Source: DASWJQ01 sp036397095 (GTDB lineage: Bacteria; Chloroflexota; Anaerolineae; Anaerolineales; E44-bin32). From it: DNA of 10,421 nt. Made by a program: the position numbers and the translations under genes. The notes under the pieces were generated by a model. It ran no database searches and was not told the DNA's origin. It saw only the letters and a list, made by a program, of their open reading frames with translations. Where the stretch lies: contig DASWJQ010000066.1 of NCBI GenBank assembly GCA_036397095.1, positions 1 to 10,421 on the forward strand, given 5' to 3'. Below are positions 7,066-10,421 of this stretch, piece after piece (the stretch's first letter is position 1; every line of letters starts with the position of its first letter).

Positions 7066-8055
7066 ATGGCCACTACGTTGGTGACGGGCGGAGCCGGTTT
7101 CATCGGCTCCCATTTGGTCCGTGGTCTGCTGGACGAGGGCCATCAGGTCCGAGTGCTCGACAACTTCTCCTCAGGTCAAAGGGAGAATCTGGACGGCCTC
7201 GACATCGAACTGGTTGAAGCAGATATCCGGGAGCGGGCAGCTGTCGACCGAGCCGTCGCCGGCAGAGATTGGGTCTTTCACCTGGCGGCGATGGTTTCAC
7301 TGAACGAATCGATGCACGACCCGGTCCGCTGCCTCGAAACCAACCTGATGGCCTCGGTCGGTTTGATGGAAGCCTCTCGGCAAGCGGGCGTCAAGCGGGT
7401 GGTCCTCAGCTCAAGTTGCGCCGTGTACGGCGAGGTGGCCGGTCCCGTCAGCGAGACTCGGCCGCCGGCTCCCGTCTCGCCGTACGCGGCCAGCAAGCTT
7501 GGCATGGAACAAATCGGCGGCCTGTACGCTCAGGAGTTTGACCTATCGGTCGTGTCGCTGCGCTATTTCAATGTATACGGACCAGGGCAGCGTGCGGACT
7601 CGGACTATGCGGCGGTGATCCCGCAGTTCATTGAACGCTTGGCCAGGCAGCAGCGGCTGGAAATCCATGGGGACGGGCAGCAAACGCGTGATTTTGTCTA
7701 CGTAGGGGATGTTGTCCGGGCCAATCTGCTGGCGGCGGAAAGTGGAGCGGCCGGCGGAACCTTCAATATTGGTTCGGGCGCATCGGTCAGCGTGGTCGAT
7801 CTGGCGCAAGCGCTGCAGAAACTCTTTGGCCAGACTGCGGGGACGGTCTTTGGGCCGCCTCGGGCCGGCGACATCCGCGATTCCCAGGCCGACACCTCCC
7901 TGACCCAAATGCAGCTGGGGTTCCGGACTGAGACGAGCCTCGAGCACGGCCTGGCGGCTACAGTAGAATGGTTCGTCGCTAACAACAAAGGCGCAAAGCT
8001 CACGAAGGGGGATGATGGGGGCACAAAGGGGGGCGGGCAGCCATCGGCCCCTTGA
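7066..8055 (+). CDS. NAD-dependent UDP-sugar 4-epimerase (GalE/WbpP-like extended SDR)
   Basis: The 329-residue extended short-chain dehydrogenase/reductase has all family marks. The NAD site is TGGAGFIG at residues 7-14. The catalytic set is Ser117 in LSSSCAVYG, with Tyr140 and Lys144 in SPYAASK. RYFNVYGPGQ, HGDGQQTRDFVYVGDV and GDIRDSQAD are also present. Ser273 in the last motif aligns with the substrate 'gatekeeper' (Tyr299 of E. coli GalE, a small residue in WbpP-type enzymes), so an N-acetylhexosamine substrate such as UDP-GlcNAc/UDP-GalNAc is likely. ATG 7066 follows the previous stop by 2 nt. The normal fold ends near VEWFVA (residue 305). The last 24 residues (NNKGAKLTKG...QPSAP) are low-complexity and encoded by the left repeat of the following cassette, so they are probably acquired. 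The stop lies 44 bp inside the GxxExxY gene. Confidence 0.88.
   Translation: MATTLVTGGAGFIGSHLVRGLLDEGHQVRVLDNFSSGQRENLDGLDIELVEADIRERAAVDRAVAGRDWVFHLAAMVSLNESMHDPVRCLETNLMASVGLMEASRQAGVKRVVLSSSCAVYGEVAGPVSETRPPAPVSPYAASKLGMEQIGGLYAQEFDLSVVSLRYFNVYGPGQRADSDYAAVIPQFIERLARQQRLEIHGDGQQTRDFVYVGDVVRANLLAAESGAAGGTFNIGSGASVSVVDLAQALQKLFGQTAGTVFGPPRAGDIRDSQADTSLTQMQLGFRTETSLEHGLAATVEWFVANNKGAKLTKGDDGGTKGGGQPSAP
7981..8008 (+). repeat. Left arm of imperfect inverted repeat
   Basis: The arm is built of short units: ACAAAGG, GCAAAG, CACGAAGG. It pairs with the complement of 8457-8484 without gaps, mismatching at 7 of 28 positions. A further related unit, CACAAAGG, occurs at 8022-8029. The arm is translated in the epimerase frame as NNKGAKLTK. 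Confidence 0.65.
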
Positions 8056-8428
8056 TGAACGGACCGAACCTGTTGCCCGCGAGATTGTTGACGCAGCCTT
8101 CAAGGTCCACGTCGCACTTGGACCGGGCCTGCTTGAGAGCGTATACGAAAGATGCATTTGCCACGAACTGGCGAATCGGGGCATGAGGTTCCGGCGGCAG
8201 GTCGAATTGCCAATTGTCTATGGAGACATCACGATACGAGGCGGTCTGAGACTCGATCTGCTCGTAGAAGACCTGGTCATCTGCGAACTGAAGGCGGTGG
8301 AGGCAGTACCTACAATCGCCTTAACCCAGCTACTGACCTATTTGAGGTTGGCTGACAAACGGCTAGGTTTCATAATTAACTTCAATGTTGCTCGAATCAT
8401 GGATGGCATCAAGCGAGTGATCCACTAG
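8012..8428 (+). CDS. GxxExxY family protein (PD-(D/E)XK-like fold)
   Basis: The 138-residue product matches the GxxExxY family (TIGR04256/PF13366). The signature sits at Gly39-Leu-Leu-Glu42-Ser-Val-Tyr45, after AAFKVHVALGPG. A nuclease-like core follows: Asp82 in RLDLLVED, then Glu92 and Lys94 in ICELKA, and Gln106 in LTQLLTYLR. This is the D...ExK...Q order of PD-(D/E)XK folds. The C-terminal GFIINFNV...GIKR motif is also conserved, so the gene looks intact. The family's biological role is not established to my knowledge; nuclease activity is predicted from the fold only. Start choice is ATG 8012 or 8015. GAAGGGG (8004-8010) suits 8015 slightly better by spacing. The homologous part begins near residue 15. 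The first 44 bp overlap the epimerase gene. Its sequence looks more AT-rich than its neighbours. It has no evident link to polysaccharide synthesis. Confidence 0.85.
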   Translation: MMGAQRGAGSHRPLDERTEPVAREIVDAAFKVHVALGPGLLESVYERCICHELANRGMRFRRQVELPIVYGDITIRGGLRLDLLVEDLVICELKAVEAVPTIALTQLLTYLRLADKRLGFIINFNVARIMDGIKRVIH

Positions 8429-8456
8429 TGTCCTTCTTCGTGAACTCTCATTTCCA

Positions 8457-8484
8457 CCTTTGTGTCCTTCGGGACTTTGTGGTT
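8457..8484 (-). repeat. Right arm of imperfect inverted repeat
   Basis: Read on the - strand it gives ACAAAG, CCGAAGG and CACAAAGG units matching the left arm at 21 of 28 positions. Another related unit, TTCACGAAG, lies at 8436-8444 on the same strand. The arm ends 5 bp before the ATG of the dehydratase gene. Confidence 0.65.
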
Positions 8485-8489
8485 CCCGC

Positions 8490-10385
8490 ATGAGACCTGC
8501 CTTTCAGATTCGCAACCGCTTCCTGCTCGCCGCCGACCTGATCCTGATCGTCACGTCGGTTCTGGCCAGTTTCGGCTTGCGGCTCGATCTCGGCCCGCTG
8601 TTCCTGAGCTATCTGCCGCATGCCGCCACGATGGCCCTGATCGCACTGGTGGTCAAGCCCATCGTTTACTACCTATTCGGACTGTACCGCCGCTACTGGG
8701 TTTACGCCTCAACCCGCGAGCTGCAGCTGATCGCCGTGACGACCGCCACCGCCTCGGTGGCGACGGCCCTGGCCATCATGCTGGCCATCCTGGTCGGCAT
8801 CATGCCTGCCAACTTTCCGCGGTCGGTCTTTGGGATTGATTGGCTGCTGTCGCTGGTAAGCGCCGGAGGACTGCGCTTGGCGGTCCGGGTGCTTTTCGAG
8901 AGCGGCCAGGCCAGCCAGAAAGCCGACGGGTTGGCCGGCATGCGGCGAGTCGTGGTCGTGGGCGCCGGTGACGCTGGGGCGTTGGTTGTGCGAGAAATGC
9001 GGCGCAATCCGCAGCTGCACATGCTGCCGGTCGCCTTCGTCGATGACGATCCCGAAAAGCAGGGCAAGGAGATCCACGGCGCGCCGGTTGCCGGACCCCT
9101 AACGGAGCTGGCCAGCGTGGCCAACATCCACCGGGCACAAGAGGTGGTGATTGCCATTCCGACGGCGCCGGGGCCAGTGGTCCGTTTTGTCACCGACACC
9201 TGCCGGGCTCACGGACTCACCTTCCGCACCATGCCGGGGGTCTACGAACTCATCGGTGGCAAGGTCAGCGTCTCTCGCTTGCGCGAGGTGGACATCAGCG
9301 ACTTGTTGCGCCGTGAACCGGCCCGGATTGACGACGAAGCTGTCGGCCGCACGCTCACTGGCAAGAGCGTACTGGTGACCGGCGCCGGCGGGTCGATCGG
9401 GGTCGAACTGTGTCGCCAGATTGCACGCTGGCGCCCAAGCCAGCTTGGGCTGCTGGGGCACGGCGAGAACAGCATTTTTGATGCGCTGCTCGAACTACGA
9501 CAGGACTACAGCGACCTGTCGCTGGATCCCATCATCGCCGATATCCGCGATCTTGAACGATTACACAACGTGTTCGAGGAATTTCGCCCCGAGGTCGTGT
9601 TCCACGCGGCGGCGCATAAGCACGTGCCCATGATGGAAGTCAACGTGGAAGAAGCGGTGACCAACAATATTTTGGGCACCCAGTCGGTGGTTGACACCGC
9701 CGTCCAGTTTGATGTCGGACGGCTCGTCCTAATCTCGACCGATAAGGCAGTCCAGCCGATGAGCGTGATGGGTGCGACCAAGCGGCTGGCGGAGTCCATC
9801 GTACGGCATGCCGCCGATCGGACCGGCCGGGATTTCGTCATTGTGCGGTTTGGCAATGTGCTGGGCAGCCGGGGCAGCATCGTCCCTATCTTCAAGCGCC
9901 AAATCGCCCGCGGGGGTCCGGTCACAATCACACATCCTGAGATGCGCCGCTACTTCATGACCGTACCTGAAGCTGTCCACCTGGTCCTCCAAGCGGCTTC
10001 GATGGGCCACAGTGGCGAGACCTTCGTGTTGCGCATGGGGGATCAAATCCGTGTGCTCGACCTTGCCGAGGACCTCATTCGCCTGTCGGGCCTCGAACCC
10101 GGCAAGGACATCGAGATTACCTTCACCGGAATCCGGGCCGGTGAGAAACTCAGCGAAAAGTTGTGGGATGAGGGATTGGAATACGAGAAGACGGAGCATC
10201 CGGATATCGTCCAGGTGCGCGAGGAATTTCGCTTTGGCAGTGAGGCTTTGCAGGCTACGATCGACGAGCTCGTGCGTCTGGCGCGCGAGGGCGATCAGAC
10301 TGCCATCATTGGCTTGCTGGCCGAACGAGTGCCAGGCAGCCTGATCAGCCAGGCCCCCCCACCGGATTTGACTTCCGTTCTATAG
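8490..10385 (+). CDS. Membrane-bound UDP-N-acetylhexosamine 4,6-dehydratase (FlaA1/WbpM/CapD type)
   Basis: The 631-residue protein matches the long, membrane-anchored members of this family (WbpM, PglF, CapD). Four hydrophobic segments fill about residues 10-130. A first Rossmann domain has VVVGAGDAG (158-163 for the GAGDAG core) and VAFVDDD. The catalytic SDR domain has VTGAGGSIG (about 296-304), FHAAAHKHVPMME, ISTDKAVQP (Ser416-Lys419) and VMGATKR. The last replaces the usual Tyr-x3-Lys by Met427-x3-Lys431, normal for this family. RFGNVLGSRGSIVPIF and GIRAGEKLSEKLW are typical as well. Members convert UDP-GlcNAc to a UDP-4-keto-6-deoxy sugar, the precursor of deoxy-amino sugars such as FucNAc, QuiNAc or bacillosamine. 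The aminotransferase or reductase to finish such a sugar is not in this window. ATG 8490 fits the family N-terminus; an in-frame TTG at 8460 lies in the repeat. No good ribosome-binding site precedes ATG 8490. Confidence 0.92.
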   Translation: MRPAFQIRNRFLLAADLILIVTSVLASFGLRLDLGPLFLSYLPHAATMALIALVVKPIVYYLFGLYRRYWVYASTRELQLIAVTTATASVATALAIMLAILVGIMPANFPRSVFGIDWLLSLVSAGGLRLAVRVLFESGQASQKADGLAGMRRVVVVGAGDAGALVVREMRRNPQLHMLPVAFVDDDPEKQGKEIHGAPVAGPLTELASVANIHRAQEVVIAIPTAPGPVVRFVTDTCRAHGLTFRTMPGVYELIGGKVSVSRLREVDISDLLRREPARIDDEAVGRTLTGKSVLVTGAGGSIGVELCRQIARWRPSQLGLLGHGENSIFDALLELRQDYSDLSLDPIIADIRDLERLHNVFEEFRPEVVFHAAAHKHVPMMEVNVEEAVTNNILGTQSVVDTAVQFDVGRLVLISTDKAVQPMSVMGATKRLAESIVRHAADRTGRDFVIVRFGNVLGSRGSIVPIFKRQIARGGPVTITHPEMRRYFMTVPEAVHLVLQAASMGHSGETFVLRMGDQIRVLDLAEDLIRLSGLEPGKDIEITFTGIRAGEKLSEKLWDEGLEYEKTEHPDIVQVREEFRFGSEALQATIDELVRLAREGDQTAIIGLLAERVPGSLISQAPPPDLTSVL

Positions 10386-10395
10386 TCGGACTTTC

Positions 10396-10415
10396 CCCCG
10401 TGGAACATTCCGGGG
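10396..10415 (+). terminator. Possible terminator hairpin after the dehydratase gene
   Basis: CCCC (10396-10399) can pair with GGGG (10412-10415), and GGA with TCC inside, leaving a 2-nt bulge and a 4-nt loop. It lies 11 nt after the last stop codon. Only six bases follow before the window ends, so a T-tract cannot be judged. Confidence 0.25.
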
Positions 10416-10421
10416 CGGTTG

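Larger units (their letters stand above)
7981..8484 (+). mobile_element. Putative 504-bp inverted-repeat cassette carrying a GxxExxY gene
   Basis: The segment is bounded by 28-bp imperfect inverted repeats (7981-8008 and 8457-8484; 21 of 28 positions match) and holds a single gene unrelated to sugar metabolism. It lies exactly between the natural end of the epimerase fold and the start of the dehydratase. It carries no transposase or integrase, so movement, if any, would need help in trans. No target-site duplication is visible. The outer ends are set by where the arm similarity stops. The element reading is inference. Confidence 0.5.

Noticed and set aside
7981..8484. CRISPR array or tandem-repeat array suggested by the recurring CACAAAGG units.
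   Set aside because: The units are short and degenerate, occur in inverted orientation at two ends, and enclose a gene rather than unique spacers.
7971..8490. Target-site duplication at the cassette ends.
   Set aside because: The flanks (left ...GTCGCT, right CCCGCA...) share only CGC at different offsets, which is no better than chance.

Overview
This is a surface-polysaccharide (O-antigen/capsule/exopolysaccharide) biosynthesis locus from a GC-rich bacterium. The gene style suggests an environmental lineage such as Chloroflexota. That placement is an impression from the protein sequences and was not tested by a search. The genes fit a Wzx/Wzy-type, undecaprenyl-phosphate-linked pathway.

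Layout: the 3' end of a probable GT4-type glycosyltransferase (+ strand, to 175) meets, tail to tail with a 22-bp overlap, a multi-pass flippase gene on the - strand (154-1395). A 185-bp divergent intergenic region (1396-1580) holds a candidate promoter and a dyad for the rightward operon. The operon runs from 1581 to 10385: polyprenyl-phosphate sugar-1-phosphate transferase 1; O-antigen ligase/polymerase-like membrane protein; ExoA-like GT2 glycosyltransferase; sugar-phosphate transferase 2; UDP-sugar 4-epimerase; a GxxExxY-family protein; and a membrane-anchored FlaA1/WbpM/CapD-type UDP-HexNAc 4,6-dehydratase. Spacing is tight, with overlaps of 11 and 44 bp and gaps of 2 to 75 bp. No gene-free stretch exceeds 300 bases.

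How the genes fit together (inference): the epimerase and the 4,6-dehydratase make nucleotide sugars. One or both initiating transferases load the first sugar-1-phosphate onto undecaprenyl phosphate. The glycosyltransferases extend it, the flippase exports the lipid-linked unit, and the ligase/polymerase-like protein joins units or attaches the glycan.

The most unusual part is 7981-8484. The GxxExxY gene, foreign to the pathway, sits in a compact 504-bp segment bounded by 28-bp imperfect inverted repeats (21 of 28 matches) built from CACAAAGG-like units. It lies exactly between the epimerase and dehydratase genes. The left arm is translated as a tail on the epimerase, and the right arm ends 5 bp before the dehydratase ATG. 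Removing the 504 bp on paper gives an epimerase ending in Pro-Ala-stop, with an ATGA overlap to the dehydratase start. This suggests that a small transposase-less cassette split a translationally coupled gene pair.
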